Source: a virus. From it: a stretch of 40,990 bases of DNA. A model generated the notes under the pieces. That model was not told the origin of the DNA. It did no database searches and was given only the letters and a program-made list of their open reading frames with translations. The stretch covers positions 1-40,990 of IMG/VR virus record IMGVR_UViG_3300030104_000068; one strand, written 5' to 3'. The position numbers and the translations under genes were made by a program. Below are positions 8,840 to 16,051 of the stretch, one piece after another (position 1 is the stretch's first letter; each line of letters opens with the position of its first letter).

Positions 8840-10007
8840 ATCGTCTATTCCCCATATCATTAAATTTTTCTAATCTAGCAATCCCCATAGCATGACTACC
8901 GTCACCTGCTGCGTCTACTGCTGCTTTTGAGAGCATGTACTCTCCGTTACTTGCCATTACTGGTATTAAATCATCCTTAGGACCGCCAGGACCGTGCATA
9001 GCACCGCCGTTAGGCATTTGATTATCCATAAACATTTTTCTATTTAAAGCAGAACCTTCTTTAGCAAAAGTAATTTCAGAACCGCTTAAAGGAGTTATTT
9101 TATCAAACTGGCTTCTTCTTCGAGCCGCGTTTCCTGGAAGAGTGTTTGTACTTACTATAGAACCTTTTTGTTCTTTTGGTTTATTCATTAAATTTTTACC
9201 TGTAATAAGTCCTGCATCTATTAATGCTTTAAACATTTCAGGATTTTCCTCTGCAAAAGATTCAAGACCTAATAAAGGAGACATTTCAGTTATTTCTGCA
9301 GCATCCATAATAGGTGAATCCATAAGTCCAAGAAGAGATTCAAGACCCATAGAAGTTGGACCGCCTAAAGCCAAACTACCTATCCCCTCACTATAATCTA
9401 CATCTTCTCCTCTTATTCTTTGTAAAGCACGACGCATACTCATATTATTTTCTATTGCATTTCTTGTCATACCCTGATTAAAATTGCCTGCTAATTCCAT
9501 ACTTATAGCTCTTAATTCTTCATTAAGTTTTTCCATCTTGCTTTTACTTATTCTTCCACCTTCTAAAGTATCCATTATTTCTTGTCTTCTTTCAAAAAGG
9601 CTTTGTTTAGTATCTGCCATGCTTGATTCAGGGTTGCCGTATGGATATAACTTAGTAGCAGTAGGGGTATAAATTACTTCACCGCCGTTTTCTCTTTTTA
9701 AAGGACCGCCGAAAGCTAGTCCCATAATACCGAAATCTTCAGGATTTATTCCTGCTTCCATTAACATTTGTAATAATTGTTCTTCTTCTGAACTACCTTC
9801 TGTGTTAGGTTTAGTTACATCTTCGTAAGAAAAATCTGCAAACTCTTTAACGTCGCTTCCTTGTACAGGAACAAAATCACTTGCGTCTCCTGGATTCATG
9901 CTTGGAGATGTTCCGCTGCCTATAGGACTTTTAGGATCGTTAGCTATATTGGATTGGTATTTCATACCAACTAAAGAAGCTAATGCAGGGATAAGAAGAT
10001 TCCACAT
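8832..10007 (-). CDS. Putative virion protein with DDLIPVMASNGEYMLS motif (391 aa)
   Basis: The N-terminus (MWNLLIPALASLVG) could be a short membrane or hydrophobic helix. The body is Met/Glu/Gly-rich with AFGGPLKRENGGEV and SLALGGPTSMG segments. The C-terminus carries GGPKDDLIPVMASNGEYMLS followed by KAAVDAAGDGSHAMGI. A D-x-IP-x-ML/A-S-x-GE-hydrophobic motif of this kind recurs at the C-termini of many phage minor virion proteins, from general knowledge of phage annotation. It begins in a TAATG overlap with the 35-residue gene. A structural role is likely, but the exact one is unknown. Confidence 0.75.
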   Translation of the reverse strand: MWNLLIPALASLVGMKYQSNIANDPKSPIGSGTSPSMNPGDASDFVPVQGSDVKEFADFSYEDVTKPNTEGSSEEEQLLQMLMEAGINPEDFGIMGLAFGGPLKRENGGEVIYTPTATKLYPYGNPESSMADTKQSLFERRQEIMDTLEGGRISKSKMEKLNEELRAISMELAGNFNQGMTRNAIENNMSMRRALQRIRGEDVDYSEGIGSLALGGPTSMGLESLLGLMDSPIMDAAEITEMSPLLGLESFAEENPEMFKALIDAGLITGKNLMNKPKEQKGSIVSTNTLPGNAARRRSQFDKITPLSGSEITFAKEGSALNRKMFMDNQMPNGGAMHGPGGPKDDLIPVMASNGEYMLSKAAVDAAGDGSHAMGIARLEKFNDMGNRRYG

Positions 10008-10114
10008 TAGAACCTACTCCTAGTTTTAGTTTTCTTGCCTTTAGATGAGTATACGACGAAGTCGGAACGGCGTCCCTTCTTCTTTAGATATGCTTTTTTA
10101 TCAACTCCAGTCAT
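10007..10114 (-). CDS. Tiny basic protein (35 aa)
   Basis: Reads MTGVDKKAYLKKKGRRSD and ends KKTKTRSRF, with about one third Lys or Arg. The ATG at 10114 follows GGAGAAAAG, a good ribosome site, and the stop overlaps the next start as TAATG, both in favour of a real gene. It is the first gene after the curli-type module and resembles in character the tiny basic proteins at 16728-17014. DNA binding or packaging with DNA is possible but not shown. Confidence 0.6.
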   Translation of the reverse strand: MTGVDKKAYLKKKGRRSDFVVYSSKGKKTKTRSRF

Positions 10115-10187
10115 CTTTTCTCCAGCGTATTTAAACGTATTTGCGAGTTAAAGCCCACCCCGTAAGCTGCAGCACAAGCTGATATAT

Positions 10188-10200
10188 TGATTATATATCA
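10188..10200 (-). promoter_or_regulatory. Repeated 13-nt motif TGATATATAATCA (copy 1)
   Basis: On the minus strand this reads TGATATATAATCA and contains a perfect TATAAT. It overlaps the stop of the cyclase gene and lies 74 bases before the 35-residue gene that starts the last cluster. The same 13 bases occur at 25389-25401, and with one change at 29575-29587. A promoter -10 region or operator (TGAT and ATCA are inverted) is inferred. Confidence 0.45.
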
Positions 10201-11934
10201 AAACGTGTATATTTTTAAAGGTTTTTCTTTACCTTTTACTTTTATAGGTTTTAATCGTTTTAAGGAAATACCACAATATTTCTTAGTTTCTTCTCCAATA
10301 AGTATGTTTACACCTGCTTCTTTAGTAGCAGACTCTAGCCTAGCCGCCGTATTAACCGCATCCCCAATAGCCGAATAATCGAATCTAGTGTCACTGCCCA
10401 TGTTGCCTATCACAGCTTCTCCAGTATTAACCCCAACCCCGATAGCTATTCCAATGTTTGCTTTATTTATATTTTCTTGTATTTCTTTAGCACATTGAAC
10501 CGCTAGTTCTTCATGTTGTTCTAAATCCATAGGTGCATTAAAGATAGCCATCATTGCGTCACCAATGAATTTATCTACCATGCCTCCTCTTTTTTGTACA
10601 CACTCAACTTGAACAGTTAATGCTTTATTCATTATTTCAGTAACTTCTTCAGGAGGTAACGTTTCAGAAAGAGCTGTAAATCCTCTAACGTCTGTGAACA
10701 AGAAAGTACATCTTCTTTTTTCTCCACCTAGTTTTAATAAATCAGGGTCTTTTTGTAAACGTTTTACCTGTTTAGGATCTAAGTAATGTTCAAACTGTTT
10801 TTTAATCTGTTGTCTTAATTTATATTGTTCTCTAAACCTTAAATAAAAAGCTATAGCTCCTGTTATAAATTGTGAGACTAACGACCAAGTTATATCTATA
10901 AGGATTCCTGTAGTTATTGTGTAATAACCGTAGAAGCCCGTTAAAGCCATCGTAATTAAAGCTAGAGAAATACCCCAAGTTATCCCTAAATAGCTTATGA
11001 AAGCCCATACGAGGCTTACAGAAACTAAATATATAAGAAGTTCTAAAGCTAAAGAATAATCAGGTATGTAAGGACTATCTTGTATTAGGATAGATTCTGC
11101 AAGAGCCGTTTGTATTTTATGCGGCTCAACAAGTCCAATAGGCGTGGCTATCTGTGGCATAACCCCATTAGCTGTTACACCTACTATAACAAATTTACCG
11201 TTTACTTCCATTTCTTGTAAATCTGTTTGTTGTGTGTTAACCCATGAAATCCATTTACGACCTAAACTATCTGTTTTAACAGGCGGTATTCCACGTATCG
11301 CTATTTCCTGTATACCGTTTTCGTTAGTTTTGATAATATATGTTTTTATACCAAACAAAGCTTTATATATTTGTGTACCAAAACTAGGTATCCATTCGTT
11401 ATTAGGAGTTTTTACTAACAAAGGCATTCTTCTTACAAGTAAATCTACGTCGGTGGGAGCTATAGCTAATCCCTGCAGAACATCATCATATGATGTGTGA
11501 TTAGCTTTCACTCCCGAACTGTTAATACCTCCTGTGTTTTCACCTAAAACTACTGTTCCTGGACTAGCAGGATAAATGCCTTTACCGTCTTCAAACATTG
11601 CAAGAACTGCAGGAGCGTAGCCCAGTGACCTAGCAAAATCTTTATCTCCATCTAACCTATCCGCTTGCGGAAAACTAATTACCCAACCAACACCTATAGC
11701 ACCTTTACTTAATAATTCTATTTGGATATCAGCTAATCTTGTTCTAGGTAAAGGATATCCACCTTCACGTTCTATATCTTCTTCTGTAATGTTAAGTATT
11801 ACAAAATTACCACTGGGCTCTTGTTGTTTAATTAAACTATCAAAAGTTTTTAATTTAAGTATTTCTGTTGGCGTGCTTTGAAACACCAAAGGTAAACTAA
11901 GTAATATTAATATAGGTAATAAAAGTTTATTCAC
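10198..11934 (-). CDS. CHASE2-domain membrane adenylate cyclase (class III)
   Basis: Predicted to make cAMP from ATP in the cytoplasm in response to an extracytoplasmic signal. Order: an N-terminal helix (3-19), a CHASE2 sensory domain outside the membrane (about 25-285), three membrane helices (about 296-366), a short linker (YKLRQQIKKQFEHYLDP) and a catalytic domain (about 400-575). Every class III catalytic residue is visible: metal Asp415 (FTDVRGFT) and Asp459 (FIGDAMMAIF), substrate Lys455, Ser521 at the Asp/Thr purine-recognition position, and Asn528 and Arg532 (GDAVNTAARLES). The Lys plus Ser/Thr pair favours ATP over GTP. Start is GTG at 11934, overlapping the FecR-protein stop by 8 bases. 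FecR and CHASE2-cyclase genes often neighbour each other in bacteria, as I recall. Such an intact sensor enzyme in a phage late region is unusual. Confidence 0.95.
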   Translation of the reverse strand: MNKLLLPILILLSLPLVFQSTPTEILKLKTFDSLIKQQEPSGNFVILNITEEDIEREGGYPLPRTRLADIQIELLSKGAIGVGWVISFPQADRLDGDKDFARSLGYAPAVLAMFEDGKGIYPASPGTVVLGENTGGINSSGVKANHTSYDDVLQGLAIAPTDVDLLVRRMPLLVKTPNNEWIPSFGTQIYKALFGIKTYIIKTNENGIQEIAIRGIPPVKTDSLGRKWISWVNTQQTDLQEMEVNGKFVIVGVTANGVMPQIATPIGLVEPHKIQTALAESILIQDSPYIPDYSLALELLIYLVSVSLVWAFISYLGITWGISLALITMALTGFYGYYTITTGILIDITWSLVSQFITGAIAFYLRFREQYKLRQQIKKQFEHYLDPKQVKRLQKDPDLLKLGGEKRRCTFLFTDVRGFTALSETLPPEEVTEIMNKALTVQVECVQKRGGMVDKFIGDAMMAIFNAPMDLEQHEELAVQCAKEIQENINKANIGIAIGVGVNTGEAVIGNMGSDTRFDYSAIGDAVNTAARLESATKEAGVNILIGEETKKYCGISLKRLKPIKVKGKEKPLKIYTF

Positions 11935-13045
11935 TTTGCGTTATGGTTATATTAGAATCTCCACCACCATTTATTTTTACTACATTACTAACTCCATCTT
12001 GAATAATAATAACTGTGTATGCTCCACCACTGTCTAAGTCTAATCTAACTGAATCATTTACTTTTCGTCTAAGACTAATCACATTACCTGTAACTAAGGT
12101 GGTTATTTGTGTGTCTGGGTCTTGTCCTATTTTAGTTCCGCTAAGAGTTATGCTGCCTGCATCTGCTAAAACGTCTTCATCTTCCGAAATCGCTAATGAG
12201 TCTAATATATTTAATAGATCTTCAAGAAAATTTACATCTAAATAATTTATATCTAATTCTGTAAACTCTAATTCATCTTCAGCAAAAAAGTCTTCATCTA
12301 AATAGTCTATATCAAGATCATTAAAATCTAATATGTTAGCTTTTGTATTACTCGCTACTTCTTCTGTTTGAGTGATTTCTTCTTTAGGAGGCGTAACAAT
12401 TAACATGTTGTCTATAATGTCTAAAGTTAAATCTAATACAACAGGTTTACTAGGTTTGGATTCAAAAACACTTACTGTTGTGGCTTGATAAGGTTTATTA
12501 AGTAATACGCTACCCATAGCAGTAACCACTTCTATTTCCCCGCTAGACAACCCAAAAGAATCGGGGAGTAAAATAATAAGTGAACGTCCTAGCTCGTCAA
12601 CGGTAGCCGTGAAATCTGTCCCACGAATCGCTATGTTTGCTGTAGGTGTTTTTAAAGATATATTTTGTTTATCTATTTTGTTTAAATTACCCGTAATAAA
12701 TCGAGCTGTACCGAGTCCAAACGTAAGTGCCATTTTAGCTTTAGAAGGATCGGGATCATAGATATATTCATCTATTAAAAGTTGTGAGTGTTCAGTTAGT
12801 TTAACTGTAGAATCATCAAGAAAAGTTATAGCCATTCTACCGTTAGTAGTAATAGCTTCATCATTGCTTTGAATAGCAAACTTTAAAGTAGCGTCTAAAG
12901 GCTCATCTCTTACTATTTGCGCTGAACCATTTAGTTCAGATATATCCCCAATATCAGCAGCTTGTGCTTGTACCTTGGTCGTTTTGAATAATACAAACAG
13001 TAGAAGCAGCGTTCCCGCCAACCGATATAACTTTAAGCCAGTCAT
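11927..13045 (-). CDS. Secreted FecR-domain protein with curlin-like C-terminus
   Basis: Residues 1-28 are a signal peptide (LAGTLLLLFVLF core, cut after VQAQA). A FecR-type domain spans about 31-190, with the hallmark TPTANIAIRGTDF ending near residue 145. It is followed by an acidic linker with two related segments (LDIDYLDEDFF, LDINYLDVNFLED) and a C-terminal end (about 340-372) of curlin-like strands: VIIIQDGVSNVVKINGGG then DSNITITQ. In bacteria this periplasmic domain binds or senses ligands or partners; here it sits between the curlin-like gene and the CHASE2 cyclase, so it may link the secreted fibre to the sensor. That is inference. The start lies 92 bases inside the curlin-like gene, and the signal peptide requires it. 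No strong ribosome site is seen. Confidence 0.9.
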   Translation of the reverse strand: MTGLKLYRLAGTLLLLFVLFKTTKVQAQAADIGDISELNGSAQIVRDEPLDATLKFAIQSNDEAITTNGRMAITFLDDSTVKLTEHSQLLIDEYIYDPDPSKAKMALTFGLGTARFITGNLNKIDKQNISLKTPTANIAIRGTDFTATVDELGRSLIILLPDSFGLSSGEIEVVTAMGSVLLNKPYQATTVSVFESKPSKPVVLDLTLDIIDNMLIVTPPKEEITQTEEVASNTKANILDFNDLDIDYLDEDFFAEDELEFTELDINYLDVNFLEDLLNILDSLAISEDEDVLADAGSITLSGTKIGQDPDTQITTLVTGNVISLRRKVNDSVRLDLDSGGAYTVIIIQDGVSNVVKINGGGDSNITITQSE

Positions 13046-13685
13046 TATCTTGTGTACTCAGTTGTTGAATATTAAATGTTCTTTGTCCACCTGTGTGATC
13101 TAGCCAAAAATATCCGCCTGCTGAAGCTGTTACTCCTGTTCCAGTATAATTAACTGTATTATCAGAACCATCTATATCCATATAGTTAGTTGCACCATCA
13201 ATATTAATATTAGATACAACTGTGTTATTAGATCCTTGAATAATCCAATCTAAATCTAAAGTTCCTGCTAATGCAGTAGTACCTTGATTTAAAGTAAATG
13301 TATTACTTGATCCAGTAACAGCTATATTTTGATTAGAACTGTCAGCACCAAAGGTGTTACTTGGGTCAACTTGTATTGTAAAAGTATTGCTATTACCAGT
13401 GAATTCATAAAAACCAGTAAAGCTATCTGCCCATATATCACCAAGAAACTTGTTAGTGTTTCCAATCATATTAATATCAATAGTCATACTTGTACCATCA
13501 ATATCAAAAGCTGTAAGACTGCCTGCTGTAGATTGCAAGCCACCTATAATGTTAGAGATACCTAGTTGTTCTATATCTAAATTAAGTGTAGTACCGCTTT
13601 GGTCTAAATATATTTCGTTATCAGCCGCGAATGTTGGCAATGCACTCAGCATCACAATCAGGCTCATTAATTTTAAGTTCTTCAT
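12954..13685 (-). CDS. Secreted curlin-like repeat protein
   Basis: A clear signal peptide (MKNLKLMSLIVMLSALPTFA) precedes about 220 residues of beta-strand repeats. Recurrent units are G-(S/N)-x-NT-(F/V) followed by alternating hydrophobic residues: TGNSNTFTIQ, TGSSNTFTLNQ, QGSNNTVVSN, DGSDNTVNYTG, with opening DQSGTTLNLDIEQLGISN. CsgA and CsgB show similar Gln/Asn ladder repeats of about 20-22 residues, though these are more irregular. Two Cys near the end (STVCIIQNDQGTSTSC) could form a disulfide. It directly follows CsgG, with a 65-base overlap, so it is the obvious candidate substrate of the channel. Identity as an amyloid subunit is inferred from repeats and neighbours; an accessory curli factor is the alternative. 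Confidence 0.8.
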   Translation of the reverse strand: MKNLKLMSLIVMLSALPTFAADNEIYLDQSGTTLNLDIEQLGISNIIGGLQSTAGSLTAFDIDGTSMTIDINMIGNTNKFLGDIWADSFTGFYEFTGNSNTFTIQVDPSNTFGADSSNQNIAVTGSSNTFTLNQGTTALAGTLDLDWIIQGSNNTVVSNINIDGATNYMDIDGSDNTVNYTGTGVTASAGGYFWLDHTGGQRTFNIQQLSTQDNDWLKVISVGGNAASTVCIIQNDQGTSTSC

Positions 13686-14493
13686 GTTTCCAAAATCCTC
13701 TATCGTAACCGATAGTAATAAGTTCTAAAACTGCCCCTTCGATAGCTTTCATTAGGGCTATCGTCGTAGACTCGTTACGCGAGTTTCCTAACTCGACTTC
13801 TACAAGTTCGGTTCCCATTTCAATGAATCTGAAAATGTCTTCTGACTTACCATAACTGAATATGGTTTTTTGGCTTAATACTTCTATAAGTATTTCACCA
13901 GTTGCTACAGATACCATCCTCAAACTTACTGTAATGTTATCCTCTCTGTATTGAATACTAGTACCTATACCGAGATACCGTGCACCGATGCCACCAGTGG
14001 TTAAGTTACTATCATAGCTTATAACTGCACCTTCAAGCAACACTCCTGCAAATAACAAAGGAGCAAGCTGTTTCTTTTTTTCCTCATCTGTGGCAAATTG
14101 CTCTCTAGCTGATCTTATAAGCTGACGTTCTTTAGTTAAATTATCTAAACCAATTCTTTCTACAACTCTAAAAAATTCACCATTACTTGCGTGTTTAAGT
14201 GCTCTAATTAATAAAGTATGGGGTGCTTGTGTGACTGCTGTAGAAAATAAAGCAAACTCACTATTACTTTTTCTTTGTCCTGTTTGATCTGTAAATGATG
14301 TAGGATATACAGCAACTATGGGCTGAATCATAGGTTTATTTACTAAAGCTAATTCTTTAGAATGTAGTTCTTCTATTTTAACTATATCGTGAGCTTTAAA
14401 TCTTTGTTCATAAGTATCTTCAAACTGGTCAAAGATAGAACAACTAGAAAGTGAAGCTACCAATAGGAATCGTAATATGAGTGATTGTTCCAT
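13621..14493 (-). CDS. csgG: CsgG-family curli secretion channel lipoprotein
   Basis: CsgG forms a nonameric outer-membrane pore that exports unfolded curli subunits. The signal peptide ends in a lipobox, LSSC, with lipidated Cys18. The mature protein matches E. coli CsgG along its length: IVAVYPTSFTDQTGQRK, FSTAVTQAPHTLLIRALK, FFRVVERIGLDNLTKERQ, GVLLEGAVISYDSN, then TTGGIGARYLGIGTS, VSLRMVSVATGEIL, SQKTIFSY, FRFIEMGTELVEVELGNSRNE and IGYDRGFW. Its 290 residues are close to the 277 of E. coli CsgG. The stretch TGGIGARYLG is the constriction and barrel-entry region of the family. It starts with ATG inside the CsgF gene (50-base overlap) after GAGG. It is highly conserved and intact, so very probably functional. 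Whether it exports curlin-like protein or acts as an exit pore for the phage is open. Confidence 0.96.
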   Translation of the reverse strand: MEQSLILRFLLVASLSSCSIFDQFEDTYEQRFKAHDIVKIEELHSKELALVNKPMIQPIVAVYPTSFTDQTGQRKSNSEFALFSTAVTQAPHTLLIRALKHASNGEFFRVVERIGLDNLTKERQLIRSAREQFATDEEKKKQLAPLLFAGVLLEGAVISYDSNLTTGGIGARYLGIGTSIQYREDNITVSLRMVSVATGEILIEVLSQKTIFSYGKSEDIFRFIEMGTELVEVELGNSRNESTTIALMKAIEGAVLELITIGYDRGFWKHEELKINEPDCDAECIANIRG

Positions 14494-14944
14494 CAGCCTC
14501 GGTTATTTTAAGGGTTAAATAAGTTCCATCTGAACTATATTCTATCGTATTACCTTCTAAGGTTATAGTTCCGCTATCTTGTGGAGTTTCTCCAAATAAG
14601 TTAGCTATAAGTTGTCTTGATAATTCAGCGTAGACTCTTGACTCAAAGTTACGAATAAATCTTTGTACTGTAGAATTTTCTTTATCTCTTTCTGCTTCTT
14701 CTATAGCAGCTTTAAGTTCATCTTTAATTGTTTGTCGTCTATTAAACTCTTGGTTTTCAATCGTAAGATAATGACTAGATGTATTAATGCCACTAAAAGA
14801 GGGTGATTTAAATTTATGCGTTATTTGATCAGCCCACAGATCTTGTCCAAAAATCCCTACTAATAAAATAACTCCAATAGTTACGGCTATACTAACCGTA
14901 GGTGATTTTTGAGAATTATTTAGTTTTTTCTTTTTTGTTGTCAT
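14444..14944 (-). CDS. csgF: CsgF-like curli assembly factor
   Basis: CsgF is an outer-membrane accessory factor that inserts its N-terminus into the CsgG pore and helps nucleate curli at the cell surface. Here a basic N-terminus and hydrophobic core (KKKKLNN, VSIAVTIGVILLVGIFG) form a signal peptide, probably cut near DLWA. The mature start THKFKSPSFSGINTSSHYL matches the conserved F-x-NPxFGGN-x2-NG-x2-LL region that occupies the channel. A middle helix (FIRNFESRVYAELSRQLIANLF) and a C-terminal beta part (NTIEYSSDGTYLTLKITEADG, HITIPIG) match the family layout. It lies directly before CsgG, overlapping it by 50 bases, the usual pairing. The canonical Asn-rich signature is degenerate, so identity rests on pattern plus neighbour. 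Confidence 0.88.
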   Translation of the reverse strand: MTTKKKKLNNSQKSPTVSIAVTIGVILLVGIFGQDLWADQITHKFKSPSFSGINTSSHYLTIENQEFNRRQTIKDELKAAIEEAERDKENSTVQRFIRNFESRVYAELSRQLIANLFGETPQDSGTITLEGNTIEYSSDGTYLTLKITEADGTITHITIPIGSFTF

Positions 14945-15185
14945 TATCTAATGCCTCCTGTTCTTTAAGTTCTAATACTGTGTTTACTTTTTGTTGTAGT
15001 CTTATCATGTCTTGGTCTAATAAACGTAATTGATCGGTTAGGCGTATTATAGTTTTCTTCATTTCACCTACAGCAGGATCTATGACTTTAGTTACCGTTT
15101 GCCAAACAAAATAAACGAAATAACCTAACCCAACTACCATTACTACAGGAAATCCAAACTCGGAAACTAGTTGGACTATGTCCAT
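14916..15185 (-). CDS. Small single-helix coiled-coil membrane protein (89 aa)
   Basis: One N-terminal membrane helix (about 12-31, FGFPVVMVVGLGYFVYFVW) is followed by a coiled coil (LTDQLRLLDQDMIRLQQKV) and a charged Lys-rich end. It is a visible paralogue of the protein before it: (E)(F/L)G(F/L)PV and then NxVLEL or SSALNL align. The layout resembles small holin-like or BhlA/UviB-type phage proteins. It overlaps csgF by 29 bases and is joined to its paralogue by TAATG. It could act in lysis or assist the neighbouring curli-type channel; the sequence does not decide. Confidence 0.75.
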   Translation of the reverse strand: MDIVQLVSEFGFPVVMVVGLGYFVYFVWQTVTKVIDPAVGEMKKTIIRLTDQLRLLDQDMIRLQQKVNTVLELKEQEALDNDNKKEKTK

Positions 15186-15481
15186 TAATCTCTCCTAGCG
15201 TCTATCTTTCCATCTTCTACAAAATTTTCTGCTCTAGCTATTCTATTTAAATCAGGTTTCAAATTTAAAGCACTTGAAACACTGGTATCTATTCGTATAA
15301 TATCGTTGTTCATTATAGAGGCTCTAGTAATTAACATTTTAGTAATGCCTTCAACGGTTTTTATATCATTAACTAATTGCCCCATAAGCTGTTTCATGAT
15401 TAAAAAGATGAAGTAAGCCATAATAAGTCCACCTGCCACAGGTAAACCAAGTTCAGCTATTAATGTAAAACTCTGTTCCAT
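15185..15481 (-). CDS. Small single-helix coiled-coil membrane protein, paralogue (98 aa)
   Basis: N-terminal membrane helix (about 10-31: LGLPVAGGLIMAYFIFLIM) and a helical C-terminal part (IKTVEGITKMLITRASIMNNDIIRI cut here into blocks VEGITKMLIT and NNDIIRIDTS) ending DGKIDARRD. It aligns over most of its length with the 89-residue protein that follows, so the pair arose by duplication. The start lies 22 bases inside the previous gene, and the stop forms TAATG with the next start. A holin or antiholin pair is one reading; no signature proves it. Confidence 0.75.
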   Translation of the reverse strand: MEQSFTLIAELGLPVAGGLIMAYFIFLIMKQLMGQLVNDIKTVEGITKMLITRASIMNNDIIRIDTSVSSALNLKPDLNRIARAENFVEDGKIDARRD

Positions 15482-15657
15482 TCTTCTTCGTTATTATCTT
15501 TTTTAACTATAGCGGCTTCTCCTACTATAACTACTCCGAAATCTACTGCTTCTATATCAGCTTCTTCAAACGAATTAGCATAAATATAAGGTCCCTCATA
15601 AACTACAGTGCCTACTTTAAATTCAGTTAAATAGATCTTTTTACCATCTATAGCCAT
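15460..15657 (-). CDS. Small acidic hypothetical protein (65 aa)
   Basis: The frame extends further upstream, but only the ATG at 15657 avoids a long overlap with the preceding membrane protein, whose stop is at 15659. The protein (MAIDGKKIYLTEFKVGTVVY, then AVDFGVVIVGEAAIV) is mostly short beta strands with an acidic end. No membrane helix and no known family. Its role is unknown; its position between membrane proteins suggests membership in the same unit. Confidence 0.65.
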   Translation of the reverse strand: MAIDGKKIYLTEFKVGTVVYEGPYIYANSFEEADIEAVDFGVVIVGEAAIVKKDNNEEEWNRVLH

Positions 15658-15658
15658 A

Positions 15659-16051
15659 CTATTCTTTATTAGCCTCACCTTTAAAAGACTTACTCGATCC
15701 AGAAGTGCCTGCGTATAAACCAAACCAAGCAGCACCTGCTCCTACTACTATTGATATTAATCCTGACTGTTCAAAAGTAGGTGACTCTAATGCCATAAAC
15801 CAAAATGTTGTGTAATACAAAAGATACATATAAATACTAAGAAAAGCTCTAGGAAATAATCTCCAAGAATCTACAGCTTGTGCTAAATGAATTACTTTTT
15901 GCCAAGGATTTACATTAGTTGTATCTTCTAAAGTTCTTATTTTATCTTTAAGTTCGCCAATTTCTTGAATCATAGCCATGAACTTATTAAGATCCATCTC
16001 TACTTCATTTCTATCCATATCGCCGCCAAATCTTCCGCTTCCATCATTCAT
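15659..16051 (-). CDS. Two-helix membrane protein, holin candidate (130 aa)
   Basis: A charged helical N-terminal third (MDLNKFMAMIQEIGELKDKI, likely coiled coil) precedes two membrane helices at about 66-88 (FPRAFLSIYMYLLYYTTFWF) and 97-114 (GLISIVVGAGAAWFGLYAG), then a small basic tail. Size and layout fit a class II-type phage holin, and it is near the lysozyme. An upstream ATG at 16066 exists, but the ATG at 16051 forms a TAATG overlap with the nuclease stop, the habit of this genome. Holin function is inferred; a structural membrane role is possible. Confidence 0.75.
   Translation of the reverse strand: MNDGSGRFGGDMDRNEVEMDLNKFMAMIQEIGELKDKIRTLEDTTNVNPWQKVIHLAQAVDSWRLFPRAFLSIYMYLLYYTTFWFMALESPTFEQSGLISIVVGAGAAWFGLYAGTSGSSKSFKGEANKE

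Noticed and set aside
10115-10197. Possible extra small gene (frame reading SACAAAYGVGFNSQ)
   Set aside because: No ATG and no ribosome site between the cyclase stop and the 35-residue gene; probably leader sequence.
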